The position numbers and the translations under genes are program-made. Source: an uncultured bacterium (GTDB lineage Bacteria > Acidobacteriota > Thermoanaerobaculia > Multivoradales > J023). From it: DNA of 33,866 nucleotides. The notes beneath the pieces were generated by a model, which worked only from the letters and a program-made list of their open reading frames with translations, did no database searches and was not told the DNA's origin. The DNA is taken from assembly GCA_937948815.1 (NCBI GenBank), contig CALFAM010000344.1, forward strand, positions 1-33,866. The letters are read 5' to 3'. Positions 1-9,701 of the stretch are shown here, piece by piece (position 1 is the first letter of the stretch; every line of letters starts with the position of its first letter).

Positions 1-1953
1 CACGTAGGGCGTGCGGCCGGAGAACACACCGAGGCCACCACGAAGCTGGTTGCGACCATCGCTGTTGATGTCCCAGTTGAAGCCGATGCGCGGCGAAATG
101 ACCTCGTTACCGTCCGGCACGTCATCGGTACGGAAGCCGAAAGCGAGCGACTGCGGGTTGAAGGTCGGGTCATCCGGGAAGAACGGTGCATCGATGCGGA
201 GACCGAAGTTGAGCGTCAGGTTCGGCCGTGCGGCCCACTGGTCACCAGCGTAGACACCGAGCTGGTTGACCTCGAACTGAGCCGAGCGCCGGGGATCGTT
301 CGGATCGGCCGAGAAGCTGTAGTTGAACTCGTCGGCGATGCCGGTGAGGTACTGGTCGACACCACCGCGGAAGCGGTAGGACCCGAAGTTCTCACGGATG
401 AACAGGTTGTCGAACTCGAAGAGCTCGTTGTGGGTTCCGAAGGTGATCGTGTGATCGCCACGGATCATCGTGAAGTCGTTGTTGATCTCCAGGATGTCCT
501 GGTCGAGGGCGTTGGCAGTCGAGAACCGCTCGGTTCCGAACTCGAGATCGATGACACCGGGGCCCACGTTGTCGATGCGCACGTACGGGAAAGGGTTGGC
601 ACCCGTGCGGCTGTCTTCGATCGACTGAAAGCTCAGGCGCAGCTCGTTGAAGCTGTTGGAGCCGAAGACGCTGTTGAGCTGGCCGACGGTCGAGTTGGTC
701 TCGCTGAAGAAGTCGTAGCCGTGGCTCGCGAAGTCCCAGTTGAACGCGTTGGGGAAGAGGATGTCGTTGTCGGCATCCACGTAGTTGTGACGCGCCGTCA
801 ACTGGTGGCTCTCGTTGAGATTGAAGTCAAAGCGGAGGAAGATCTTGTCCGAGTTGGTTTCGCGCGATGATTCGCCGAATCCGCCCGGGTCGAAGCCGTA
901 GGTGGCGATCGTGAAGTCACGAACGGTGGTCGCGGCATCGAGGGCATCGAGAGTCTGCCCCGAGGAACCGTCGAGCGAGAAGCCCGTCGGGGTGTCTCGC
1001 TCGGCCACGTCGTAGTTGATGAAGAAGAAGGCCTTGTCTTTCGCGATCGGGCCGCCGAAGGAGATGCCGTACTGCGTGTCGGAGAACTCGCCGAAGGGAA
1101 CATCATCTCCGTCTGAGTCGTCGCGGTCACCGACCAGACCGTCGTCACGATCGAAGTAGTAGGCGGAGCCGGCCCAGCTGTTGGTACCGCTCTTGGTGAT
1201 GGCGTTGACACCACCGCCCGAGAATCCGCCTTGGCGCACATCGTAGGGCGCGACCAGGATCTGCAGGGTCTCGATTGCATCGATGCTGACCGGCTGCGTG
1301 CCTGCTTGACCGCCCGGAGTTCCGCTATCTGCGAGACCGAAGAGATCGTTGTTGACGGCGCCGTCGATCTGAATGTTGTTGTAGCGGTTGTTGCGACCCG
1401 CGATGCTCAGGGAGCTCGCTTCATCGTTGTCATTGGTGGCGGCAGCGAAAGGGTTCGTGCGCGCCAGGGAGACAATGTCGCGGTTGATGTTGGGCAGGTT
1501 CTGGACCAATTCCTCCGAGACGTTCGAGGTCGAGCCTGTCCGGTTCGGATTGATCAGCGGCGACGCTTCGGCCACGACGACGACGGTCTCCGAGATCTCC
1601 GCGAGCTGGAGACCGAAGTCGACTTCGGTGTCGCCGCCGAGGCGAACCATGACACCAGTCTGCTCGGTGGTCTGGAAACCCGCCATGGTCGTGGTCAGGC
1701 TATAGGGGCCACCGACGCGCACATTGAGAATTCTGAATCGGCCGTCGTTGCCGGAAAGCGTGGTGTAGCGGGTGCCGGTGGGCGTGTGAAGCGCGACCAC
1801 TTCAGCGCCCGGCAGCGCCGTGTCACCATCTTCATCGGTCACCAGGCCACTCAGCGAGCCGGTGGTTGCCTGCCCGAAGGTTGCGGGGGCCAACACCAGA
1901 AGGGCAGCGAGCCCAAGCGCCAAGCAGCGCATGTTCATGGGAAGAGAAGACAT
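1..1953 (-). CDS. TonB-dependent receptor, Oar-like, with N-terminal carboxypeptidase-regulatory-like/plug domains; partial, C-terminus beyond left edge
   Basis: My minus-strand translation starts MSSLPMNMRCLALGLAALLVLAPATFGQATTGSLSGLVTDEDGDTALPGAEVVAL... (signal peptide, CarboxypepD_reg-like), with a plug-like segment ...IAGRNNRYNNIQIDGAVNNDLFGL... and ...GGFSGGGVNAITKSGTN..., ending ...RNQLRGGLGVFSGRTPYV at the edge. GGAGGT lies upstream of ATG. Open to the window edge, so absent from the ORF track. Confidence 0.93.
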   Translation of the reverse strand, partial: MSSLPMNMRCLALGLAALLVLAPATFGQATTGSLSGLVTDEDGDTALPGAEVVALHTPTGTRYTTLSGNDGRFRILNVRVGGPYSLTTTMAGFQTTEQTGVMVRLGGDTEVDFGLQLAEISETVVVVAEASPLINPNRTGSTSNVSEELVQNLPNINRDIVSLARTNPFAAATNDNDEASSLSIAGRNNRYNNIQIDGAVNNDLFGLADSGTPGGQAGTQPVSIDAIETLQILVAPYDVRQGGFSGGGVNAITKSGTNSWAGSAYYFDRDDGLVGDRDDSDGDDVPFGEFSDTQYGISFGGPIAKDKAFFFINYDVAERDTPTGFSLDGSSGQTLDALDAATTVRDFTIATYGFDPGGFGESSRETNSDKIFLRFDFNLNESHQLTARHNYVDADNDILFPNAFNWDFASHGYDFFSETNSTVGQLNSVFGSNSFNELRLSFQSIEDSRTGANPFPYVRIDNVGPGVIDLEFGTERFSTANALDQDILEINNDFTMIRGDHTITFGTHNELFEFDNLFIRENFGSYRFRGGVDQYLTGIADEFNYSFSADPNDPRRSAQFEVNQLGVYAGDQWAARPNLTLNFGLRIDAPFFPDDPTFNPQSLAFGFRTDDVPDGNEVISPRIGFNWDINSDGRNQLRGGLGVFSGRTPYV

Positions 1954-2429
1954 CTCGTACCTCCGTAGCGGTGCTCGCTGTCTTGAGGCGAACACCGGTT
2001 TAGCGTGCATGCAATGCACGTCTCGTCGTCCTGCGCACCAGCCACTCCTCATCGGCTGTGCCACTGCGAGCCTCGTGCCACTCTCCACGGCCACTCTGAT
2101 CGAGCTCTCGACGGGTCATCTTTCTGTACGGGGAACGCTATCGAACGTTCCGGTGGCCGGCCCACTGACCTCGGTCCGCAGTGCCTGCCTCCGTCCAATC
2201 CTTCGGTGCTCGATCGACCTCGTGGAACGGTCTGATTCGTGCTCGATGCGTAAGTGCACAATATCTTGTGCATCTGTGCGCTGACGCCACCAAGTCTAGC
2301 ATTCTTCCGGTTGAATCCAAGGTTGTCGTCTCGACGCGCTGATTCATCAATTCTAAGGCCGAGACAAGCCAAGAATGCAGCGTCGGCAGACGGTATCACC
2401 GGTCCCTCACACCCTTCATGAAGATCGGG

Positions 2430-4436
2430 TCAACCATCTGGCGAACCTGCGGGGAGATTGACATGGAACGCCGTGCCCCGGCCTTCTTCGGTCTCGAATT
2501 CGACCGTCCCCGCCATGGCTTCGACCAGTTGACGTGCGATCGCCAGGCCGAGACCGGAACCCCCCGTCGGGCGTGCGGTCGAGGCGTCGGCTTGGGTGAA
2601 TCGCTCGAAGATCTGATCCTGAAATGCCTGGGGAATCCCGGGCCCTTGGTCGCGAACGGTCAGGATGACCCGTTCATCGGCTCCGCGTGCCGAGAGCTCG
2701 ACCGCGGCGCCCGGGGGGGAGAACTTGATGGCATTGGAGATCAAGTTCAGAAGCACCTGTACGAGTCGGCGCCGATCCGCGATCGCACGCAGACCCTGGG
2801 GGCATTGTGCCTCGATGCGGACGTCGTGCTCGTGGGCAACAGCGCGCATTCCGGTCGCGGTCTCGTCGAGTAGCGGCTCAATGGCGACCGGCATCGACTC
2901 GAGCGACATCCGACCGACCGAAAGGCGTTGGAGATCGAGGAGATCGTTGACCAACTGCAAGAGTCGGTGACTGTTGCGGTGCGCCACGGTCGTCAGCTCG
3001 TGGAGGCGCTCAGGGTCTTCGCGCAGCGCCGGTTGGGCAATCAGCCCGAGTGCGGCGACGATCGACGTGAGTGGTGTGCGCAGCTCATGGCTCACCGTCG
3101 AGATGAAGTCTTGCTTCATTTGCTCGACCCGGCGCCGTTCGCTGATGTCTTCGCAGCAGGTGACCGAGGCCAGGAGATTGCCAGCGTCGTCGCGGACGTT
3201 GTCGGAAACCAGTCGCGCGGGGAATGTGGCGCCGTCGCGGGTACGTGACATCTGCTCACGGACCCATGGACGTCCGGTGGGCGGCGTGGCAGTGGAGGCT
3301 CCGGCAGGCTCGCCATCCGGCGCCAGAAGCTGGTACCGCGTGCCGATCAAATCGCTCGTGCTGTAGCCATGCATCGACGCGCCTGCCGGGTTGACGTAGA
3401 GCAGCGTTCCGTCCGGCTCGGTAATGACAACGCCAATCGACATCCGCTCGACCGCGCGCTCGAGCATCAGCAGGCGCCGCTCCGCGCGCCGGCGCTTCGC
3501 CTCTTCGAGGATGCGCTCACGGTCGACCCGCACCAGCTCTTCGGTCTGGCGGCTGAGCTCTCGGCGCGTGGTCTCGAATTCGCGGTGGGTGATCGACACG
3601 GAGCGCACCCGTGACAGCAGGTTGAGGGCGAGCGCGCCGGCGATTCCGCCGTAGGCGATCAAACGCAGGAGGTGGCTCACCATGCTGTGCCCTTCGAAAG
3701 CGGGCGAGCCGCCGAAAGCCGCGTCGATCTGAGACAGGACGTGCGGCACGGTCGAAAGCATCAGCGCGCGTCCGAGCGCGGTGCGCCGTACGCGGACCAA
3801 GTGAGGCAGGACCACCAGACCTGCCATGGCGAAGAGAACCAGGGCCAGGAGGTCCCACGGGTGGGGGGCAATGGCGCCGTAGGCGCTCATCGGCGGCAGC
3901 GGGGCGCCGACGAGGGCCGCGATGCCAGCGGCTGCGGCCACGGCGCCGATCGAGCCCAGCGCGCGGGTGAGGAATCGCGTCGTACGCGCCCGGCTGATCC
4001 ACATACCGCCGAGCATCAAGGCCGCCGCGAGGTAAGTCCGCGAAAGGGTCCAGATCGCGATTGCCGGACCGGCGGGCGATGCGGTTGCCAGGCCCTGGCG
4101 TGCCAGTGCGACCGCGGCCAGCGCGTCGAGCACAGCGGCACCAGCCATCGACACGGCGATCAGGGCAGCTTCCTTGTTGTCTTGGGTCGAACTGGCGCTG
4201 ACCACCAGGATCAGCGCGGCAAAGACGCATCCCAAGGCCACCCATGCGGCGGTCCAGGAGGTGGCAGCCTTCAGGAGGTCGATCAGGGCGCCGTCGGCGA
4301 ATGCGCCGAACGAGAGGTCCGTGCCGGTTGCGGCGAGCCCGCCCAGCCAGACGATCGCCGACAAGGCAACGACGGTGCTGGCCAGGGCGACCTGAATGCG
4401 GCCCGCGAGTGCGGAGCTGAAGAGATTCTCGGGCAA
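2430..4436 (-). CDS. Membrane-anchored PAS-domain sensor histidine kinase (multi-TM N-terminus, PAS, HisKA, HATPase_c)
   Basis: 668-aa ORF: several hydrophobic segments, PAS-like GVVITEPDGTLLYVNPAGASMHGYS, H-box FISTVSHELRTPLTSI, N-box LLNLISNAIKFS, G-boxes VRDQGPGIP and GGSGLGLAIARQLVEAMAG. Confidence 0.95.
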   Translation of the reverse strand: MPENLFSSALAGRIQVALASTVVALSAIVWLGGLAATGTDLSFGAFADGALIDLLKAATSWTAAWVALGCVFAALILVVSASSTQDNKEAALIAVSMAGAAVLDALAAVALARQGLATASPAGPAIAIWTLSRTYLAAALMLGGMWISRARTTRFLTRALGSIGAVAAAAGIAALVGAPLPPMSAYGAIAPHPWDLLALVLFAMAGLVVLPHLVRVRRTALGRALMLSTVPHVLSQIDAAFGGSPAFEGHSMVSHLLRLIAYGGIAGALALNLLSRVRSVSITHREFETTRRELSRQTEELVRVDRERILEEAKRRRAERRLLMLERAVERMSIGVVITEPDGTLLYVNPAGASMHGYSTSDLIGTRYQLLAPDGEPAGASTATPPTGRPWVREQMSRTRDGATFPARLVSDNVRDDAGNLLASVTCCEDISERRRVEQMKQDFISTVSHELRTPLTSIVAALGLIAQPALREDPERLHELTTVAHRNSHRLLQLVNDLLDLQRLSVGRMSLESMPVAIEPLLDETATGMRAVAHEHDVRIEAQCPQGLRAIADRRRLVQVLLNLISNAIKFSPPGAAVELSARGADERVILTVRDQGPGIPQAFQDQIFERFTQADASTARPTGGSGLGLAIARQLVEAMAGTVEFETEEGRGTAFHVNLPAGSPDG

Positions 4437-4442
4437 GGGTTG

Positions 4443-4850
4443 TTAGGGTTCGTTCGAGGTTCGGGTCGAGACCCGACGCCAGATCGCCTCGACCTGAGCG
4501 CACAGCTGTGCCGGGTCGAAGGGCTTGACGATGACGTCTGCGACGCCCAACTCGCGGTATCCACTCACCTCGTCGGGCTGGGCGCGGGCGGTCATGAAGA
4601 CGACCGGCTTGTCGGCGAACCCAGGGACCTTGCGCAGCGCCTCGAGGGTCGTCGGGCCGTCCATCCCAGGCATCATGACGTCGAGCAGAATCAGGTCGGG
4701 GTCGATGTTCGGGGCCCGTTCGAGCGCTTCGGCACCCGATCCGCAGACGTCGAGCTCGAAGCCGCCGAGCGACCGCAGCACGATGCCGGCGACCGTCTGG
4801 ATGTCGTGATCGTCCTCGACGAGAAGAATGCGTTCGAGAGTTTCCTTCAT
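4443..4850 (-). CDS. Stand-alone response regulator receiver protein
   Basis: 135 aa; ILLVEDDHDIQ, LILLDVMMPGMDG, VFMTARAQ, VIVKPFDP receiver signature; 6 bp upstream of the kinase on the same strand. Confidence 0.95.
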   Translation of the reverse strand: MKETLERILLVEDDHDIQTVAGIVLRSLGGFELDVCGSGAEALERAPNIDPDLILLDVMMPGMDGPTTLEALRKVPGFADKPVVFMTARAQPDEVSGYRELGVADVIVKPFDPAQLCAQVEAIWRRVSTRTSNEP

Positions 4851-4889
4851 GAGAGCCTACGACAGGTTCGAGCGATGGGAAGAAGGCTG

Positions 4890-4899
4890 AAGTATACTT
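4890..4899. promoter_or_regulatory. Perfect 10-bp palindrome AAGTATACTT with TATACT (-10-like) on both strands, in the divergent intergenic region of two response regulator genes
   Basis: Read directly: ...ggctgAAGTATACTTtccgcg...; plus-strand ATG at 4923, minus-strand ATG at 4850. Confidence 0.4.
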
Positions 4900-4922
4900 T
4901 CCGCGAACCAGGATCCCGAGCA

Positions 4923-5651
4923 ATGTCACTTCCTTTTTCCCAGCAGACCGATCAGCACACCGTGCACGCTGTGCTCGTGGTGGACGACGACCCCGATATT
5001 CGGGAAGTCGTGCGTCTCGCGCTGGACGCGGAAGGCTTCGATGTCGCGCTGGCAGAGTCGGGAGACGCGGCCCTGGCATGGATCGAATCGAATGGGCTTC
5101 CGCACCTGGTGATCATCGATATCCGCATGCCCGGCATGGATGGGCTGGAGCTCGGCCGGCGCATCCTGCGCGCCAGCGACGTTCCGCTGATCATGCTGAC
5201 CGCGGTCGACGACGAGCGGACGATCCTCGAAGCGCTGGAGCATCTGGCGGAGGACTACCTGATCAAGCCCTTCAAGCCGCGTGAGCTCGCGGTTCGGGTC
5301 AAGCGGGTGCTCCGGCGGATGAGCGACTTCACGTACGCACGTGCACCGATCGTCGAGATCGATGAGTACCTCAGCCTGGATCTCGTGGGGCGGAAGGCAC
5401 TCGTCGGTGGCGAGTCGGTGCCGCTCACGCCTACCGAGACCAAGCTCCTGCACATCTTGATTCGCAGCGCTCCCCGGACCGTGACGGTCGACTTCCTCCT
5501 GCGCCGGCTGTGGCCGCTGGAGGAAGTCTACGAAGACACCCTGCGTGTCCACATGCACCGCCTGCGACGAAAGATCGAGCCCAAGCCCACCAAGCCCCGA
5601 TACCTGGTGACCCAGCGAGGGGTGGGCTACAGTTTCGCAGCAGCGCCTTGA
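4923..5651 (+). CDS. OmpR/PhoB-type winged-helix response regulator
   Basis: C-terminal portion of the 3672..5651 ORF; MSLPFSQQTDQHTVHAVLVVDDDPDIREVV..., IDIRMPGMDG, LIKPFKP, C-terminal LTPTETKLLHIL...DTLRVHMHRLRRKIEP...RGVGYSF. The ORF upstream of 4923 is antisense to the kinase and not regulator-like. Confidence 0.93.
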   Translation: MSLPFSQQTDQHTVHAVLVVDDDPDIREVVRLALDAEGFDVALAESGDAALAWIESNGLPHLVIIDIRMPGMDGLELGRRILRASDVPLIMLTAVDDERTILEALEHLAEDYLIKPFKPRELAVRVKRVLRRMSDFTYARAPIVEIDEYLSLDLVGRKALVGGESVPLTPTETKLLHILIRSAPRTVTVDFLLRRLWPLEEVYEDTLRVHMHRLRRKIEPKPTKPRYLVTQRGVGYSFAAAP

Positions 5652-5653
5652 GA

Positions 5654-5672
5654 AGCGCCGCTCCGCGGCGCT
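5654..5672 (+). terminator. GC-rich perfect hairpin after the response regulator (possible terminator or attenuation element)
   Basis: AGCGCCGC-TCC-GCGGCGCT: 8-bp perfect stem, 3-nt loop, starting 3 bp after the stop codon and 27 bp before argG; no T-tract. Confidence 0.4.
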
Positions 5673-5699
5673 GACAGTCCCCCACTAACCTCGACCGAA

Positions 5700-6917
5700 G
5701 TGAGCACCACTATGCGTGTTGTCTTGGCCTATTCAGGCGGTCTCGATACATCCGTCATCCTGCGTTGGATCCAGGAAACCTACGACGCCGAAGTCGTGGC
5801 CTACACGGCTGACGTCGGGCAAGGCGCCGACGAGTTGGAGAAGGCCCGTGCTGCCGCTGCCACCACTGGCGCGAGCGAGTTCGTGTGTGACGATCTGCAA
5901 GAGGAATTCGTGCGCGAGTGCGTCTTCCCGGCGCTGGCTGCCAACGCGGTCTACGAGCACTACTACCTGATGGGTACGGCACTGGCGCGACCGGTCATCG
6001 CCCGTGGGCTGGTGCGTTGCGCCGAGCGCGTGGACGCCGGAGCAATCGCCCATGGCGCGACTGGGAAGGGCAACGACCAGATCCGTTTCGAGCTCGCTGC
6101 CTATGCGCTGGCGCCCAATCTTCGGATCATCGCGCCCTGGCGTGAGTGGGACATGAAGGGCCGCTCCGATCTGATTGCCTACGCCAAGGCGCGCGACATC
6201 AGTCTGGCGGCAGCACCCAAGCCTGAGTATTCGATGGATGCCAACTTGATGCACATCTCGTACGAAGGAGGTGTACTGGAAGATCCATGGGCTGGACCGC
6301 CGGCCGACATGTTCCGGATGACCGTCGACCCCGAGTCGGCGCCCGACACGCCGCAGTGGGTGACGATCCGCTTCGAGCGCGGCGTGCCGGTGGCGGTCGA
6401 TGGCGAAATGCTCGATCCGGTGCCACTGGTCGAGCGCCTGAATGCGCTCGGCGGCCGGCACGGCATTGGCCGGGTCGACATCGTCGAGAACCGCTTTCTC
6501 GGCATGAAGAGTCGAGGCGTCTACGAGACCCCCGGGGTCACCTTGCTCCTGCACGCGCACCGCGCTGTCGAATCCCTGACCCTCGATCGCGAGGTTCAGC
6601 ACCTGCGTGACGAGCTGATCCCGCGCTACGCCGAGATGGTCTACAACGGTCTTTGGTTCAGCCCCGAACGCGAAGCCCTCCAGTCGTTCATGGACAAGGT
6701 GCAGGAGCGGGTGAATGGGGAAGCGCGGCTCAAGCTCTACAAGGGAAGCGCGACGATCGAAGGGCGTCGTTCGTTGACCCACACGCTCTACGACGAGAAG
6801 ACCGCGACCTTCGAAGCCGACGATGTCTACGACCAGTCCGATGCCACGGGCTTCATCCGGCTGCAGGCCCTACGCCTTCGTAGCTTCGGTGCCAAACGCA
6901 TCTCGGAAGGCGAATAG
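5700..6917 (+). CDS. argG: Argininosuccinate synthase
   Basis: 405 aa; [15 protein letters not shown]-loop, [40 protein letters not shown] start at 5700 or ATG at 5712. Confidence 0.97.
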   Translation: MSTTMRVVLAYSGGLDTSVILRWIQETYDAEVVAYTADVGQGADELEKARAAAATTGASEFVCDDLQEEFVRECVFPALAANAVYEHYYLMGTALARPVIARGLVRCAERVDAGAIAHGATGKGNDQIRFELAAYALAPNLRIIAPWREWDMKGRSDLIAYAKARDISLAAAPKPEYSMDANLMHISYEGGVLEDPWAGPPADMFRMTVDPESAPDTPQWVTIRFERGVPVAVDGEMLDPVPLVERLNALGGRHGIGRVDIVENRFLGMKSRGVYETPGVTLLLHAHRAVESLTLDREVQHLRDELIPRYAEMVYNGLWFSPEREALQSFMDKVQERVNGEARLKLYKGSATIEGRRSLTHTLYDEKTATFEADDVYDQSDATGFIRLQALRLRSFGAKRISEGE

Positions 6918-6950
6918 TCGGACTGCCAACTGGCGCACAGGAGGCCCCAG

Positions 6951-8327
6951 ATGAGCTTGTTGCGTGGACGGTTCGGACAGCAGACCAAGGTCGACATGGA
7001 GCGGTTCGGCTCGTCGATCGACGTCGACCTGGTCATGCTCGACGAGGATATCGACGGCTCGCTGGCGCACGCGGCGATGCTCGGTGAAACGGGCGTACTC
7101 TCGCCTGCCGACGCCGAAGTCATTGCCGAGGGACTGGAGTCCGTGCGTGCGGAGCTGCATGCTGGCTCCTTTGTCCCGCGCGACGCCGACGAGGACATTC
7201 ACATGGCGGTGGAACGGCGACTGACCGAGCTGGTCGGCGACGTCGGCAAGAAGCTGCATACGGCGCGGTCGCGCAATGACCAGGTGGCGACCGATGTGCG
7301 TCTGTGGCTGTTGCGCCAGGTGCCGCGTTTGGAGGCTGCCCTTGCGGCCTTGGTCGATGCATTGCTCGAGCGCATCGATCGCGACGGCGAGACGCTCATG
7401 CCAGGCTATACCCACCTGCAGCGCGGACAGCCGATCCTGCTCGGTCACCAGCTCCTCGCCCATGCCTGGCCCTTGACACGGGATCGTGGCCGGTTGCGCG
7501 ACGCGCGCCGACGCTTCGATCGCTGTCCGCTCGGGGCCTGCGCCATGGCCGGCACCGCGCATCCGATCGATCGCCACCGCACCGCCGATCAGCTCGGCTT
7601 TTCGGCGCCGGTCGAGAATGCCATGGACGCGGTGGCTGCGCGTGATCACGCGCAGGAGGTCGTGGCAGCCTGCGCGATCGTCATGGTCCACCTCTCGCGG
7701 ATGGCTGAAGAGCTGATCGTCTGGTCGTCGTCCGAGTTCGATTTCGTGCGCCTCGACGAAGGCTATGCCACCGGTTCGAGCATCATGCCGCAAAAGCGCA
7801 ATCCCGACGCTGCCGAGCTGGTGCGCGGCAAGAGCGGGCGGGTCGTTGGCGCGCTCAACAGCTTGCTGGTGATGGTCAAGGGGCTGCCCCTCGCCTACAA
7901 CCGTGATCTCCAGGAAGACCGCGCGGCCTTGTTCGACGCGGTGACCACCACGTTCGACAGCGTGTCGATCATGGCTGGTGTGTGGCAAGGACTGGCCGTG
8001 CGCAAGGACCGATTCGAGCAAGCGTTGGTGGGCGACCCCAGCCTGGCAACCGAGCTCGCCGATCATCTGGCCAGCAGAGGTGTGCCCTTCCGGGAAGCCC
8101 ACGAAGCCATCGGTGGCCTGGTGCGTTGGTGCGACGAAACAGGGCGGTCTCTCGATCAGCTCGACCGCGAGACCGCCGCGAGCTTTCATCCGACCCTGGC
8201 CGACGCGCCGCTCGAGACCTTGCTCGATCCCCGCGCCGCTACCGCGCGCCGAACGTCTTTCGGAGGCACCGCCTGGTCCGAGGTCCAGCGGCAGGTCGCG
8301 TTGCTGCGGGCGGACGCTGCGGATTGA
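6951..8327 (+). CDS. argH: Argininosuccinate lyase
   Basis: 458 aa; HTARSRNDQVATDVRLWL, GYTHLQRGQPILLGH, AGTAHPIDR, signature GSSIMPQKRNPDAAELVRGK; 33 bp after argG. Confidence 0.96.
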   Translation: MSLLRGRFGQQTKVDMERFGSSIDVDLVMLDEDIDGSLAHAAMLGETGVLSPADAEVIAEGLESVRAELHAGSFVPRDADEDIHMAVERRLTELVGDVGKKLHTARSRNDQVATDVRLWLLRQVPRLEAALAALVDALLERIDRDGETLMPGYTHLQRGQPILLGHQLLAHAWPLTRDRGRLRDARRRFDRCPLGACAMAGTAHPIDRHRTADQLGFSAPVENAMDAVAARDHAQEVVAACAIVMVHLSRMAEELIVWSSSEFDFVRLDEGYATGSSIMPQKRNPDAAELVRGKSGRVVGALNSLLVMVKGLPLAYNRDLQEDRAALFDAVTTTFDSVSIMAGVWQGLAVRKDRFEQALVGDPSLATELADHLASRGVPFREAHEAIGGLVRWCDETGRSLDQLDRETAASFHPTLADAPLETLLDPRAATARRTSFGGTAWSEVQRQVALLRADAAD

Positions 8328-8346
8328 TGCAGCTGTCGGCTGACGG

Positions 8347-9516
8347 TCAGGGCTTGCGCAAGCCGAGCTGCTGGAGCACGTGGTGCTTCCGGCGACGGTG
8401 CCAGGGCCAGCTGGCGGGTGTCTCGCTGGCGACGACGCCGGGATGCGCCCAGACGCGTCGTGGAATGGTGCGCCAGCCCGCTCGGCTCGGACGCCCGGAA
8501 AGCAAGCGCGCCAGAACCACGGCGGCCGTCGAGATGGTGTCGAGCCCACCGCGCGCTGCCCGCGCGGCGACGAATCGTTCGGGGCCGCGAAGCTGGCCGC
8601 CGAGGGTGACCGCGAGGCTGTGAAGGCGATCACGCGGCCAGAGTGTGTGGGCAGCGAGCGTGGCCATGACCACCGGTAGTGCGAGCCCGAAGTGATCCGC
8701 CCGCTGCGCGAGCTGAGACACCTCGAACGAGTCGTCGGCTGCTGCGATGCGCGCCAGGTCGAGGAGCCCGATCATAGGCCTCGGGGGCGGGATCAGAAGA
8801 TGGTGAATGGCGGCCAGCAAATAAGCGTCGGCTGGCGTCGGACGAAGCTCGAAGAGACCGGGGACCGGACGCGCATCTTCGACGATCGAATCCGAGAGGG
8901 TGGCCGGAGTCATGCCCCAAAGTCGAAAGTGGACTTCGAGCAATGGACGCCCCGGGCGATTGGCCGGCCAAGCATAGCCCTCGTCGGCCCGATAGCGCTC
9001 GACCAGCGGGTCTTCGCTGAGGCTGAGCCAGCCGCTTGCTTCGAGGGCCGCGCGCGCGGCCGTGAATTGGTCGGTGAGGACGAGAACGTCGAGGTCCGAG
9101 GTCGGGCGTTCTTCCGGGGCTGCATAGTAGCGGTCCGCCACATCACAGCCTTTGAACGGCAGCCAGCGGACGCCGGCCTCGTCCAAGGCTGCGCTGACCT
9201 CGGCACGGGCCGCTTCCAGCCGCATCCAATGCACGGCCGCCGACGTTTGGCGTTGCTGCCACGGTTCGGGAATCGGCAGGGCGCGTGTGCGCAGCGCCCG
9301 TGTGAGACCGGGGACGGCCCGGTGGCGATCGAGCAGTGTGAGCGGCATCGAGACCGTGGTCACGAGCGAGTCGAGATCGCCCGCGAGGCCACGTGCGATC
9401 AATCGAACAGCATCCGCAAGATGAAACGGTCGTGAGTCGGTCATCGGGCCGGGCAGCGAATAGGCGTCGAAGGACTCGATGTCGAATCGGGTAAGACAGG
9501 CCTCTGGGAAGCGCAC
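8347..9516 (-). CDS. Nucleotidyltransferase family protein (NTP_transf_5/PF14907-like)
   Basis: 389 aa; GVRWLPFKGCDVADRYYAAPEERPTSDLDVLV, resembling the GxD...D.D nucleotidyltransferase motif of this family. Start could be 9444 (MTDSRPF). Confidence 0.75.
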   Translation of the reverse strand: MRFPEACLTRFDIESFDAYSLPGPMTDSRPFHLADAVRLIARGLAGDLDSLVTTVSMPLTLLDRHRAVPGLTRALRTRALPIPEPWQQRQTSAAVHWMRLEAARAEVSAALDEAGVRWLPFKGCDVADRYYAAPEERPTSDLDVLVLTDQFTAARAALEASGWLSLSEDPLVERYRADEGYAWPANRPGRPLLEVHFRLWGMTPATLSDSIVEDARPVPGLFELRPTPADAYLLAAIHHLLIPPPRPMIGLLDLARIAAADDSFEVSQLAQRADHFGLALPVVMATLAAHTLWPRDRLHSLAVTLGGQLRGPERFVAARAARGGLDTISTAAVVLARLLSGRPSRAGWRTIPRRVWAHPGVVASETPASWPWHRRRKHHVLQQLGLRKP

Positions 9517-9701
9517 GCTGTTCGCGTCCTGAAGCCTTGCAACGCTACCACGGGTGTGGGCGGCGGCGTGGCGACGCGTGCCGCGCTTGAACTCCTCGAT
9601 CGAGCGGTGCCGGTGCCGCCCTGGCGGTGTTTCGACCCGGCGCGCGGTTCCGAATCGGCGACCGGATGTGAGACGCTGCCGGAAACGCGAATCTTCGGAG
9701 G

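Noticed and set aside
1231-1968. 245-aa plus-strand ORF
   Set aside because: Antisense of the TonB-dependent receptor, which is clearly coding on the minus strand.
2049-2399. 116-aa minus-strand ORF upstream of the TonB receptor
   Set aside because: No ribosome-binding site or domain-like sequence; more likely regulatory or untranslated spacer.
3672-4922. Long in-frame extension upstream of the OmpR-type regulator
   Set aside because: Antisense to the kinase and receiver, low-complexity composition; the receiver domain begins soon after ATG 4923.
3517-5079. 520-aa minus-strand ORF overlapping kinase and receiver genes
   Set aside because: Arg/Pro-rich frame-shifted shadow of the kinase and receiver coding frames.
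5733-6782. 349-aa minus-strand ORF antisense to argG
   Set aside because: Shadow ORF; ArgG is unambiguous on the plus strand.
6870-8633. 587-aa minus-strand ORF antisense to argH
   Set aside because: High-GC shadow ORF; the plus strand encodes a complete, motif-bearing ArgH and the antisense product shows no recognisable domain.
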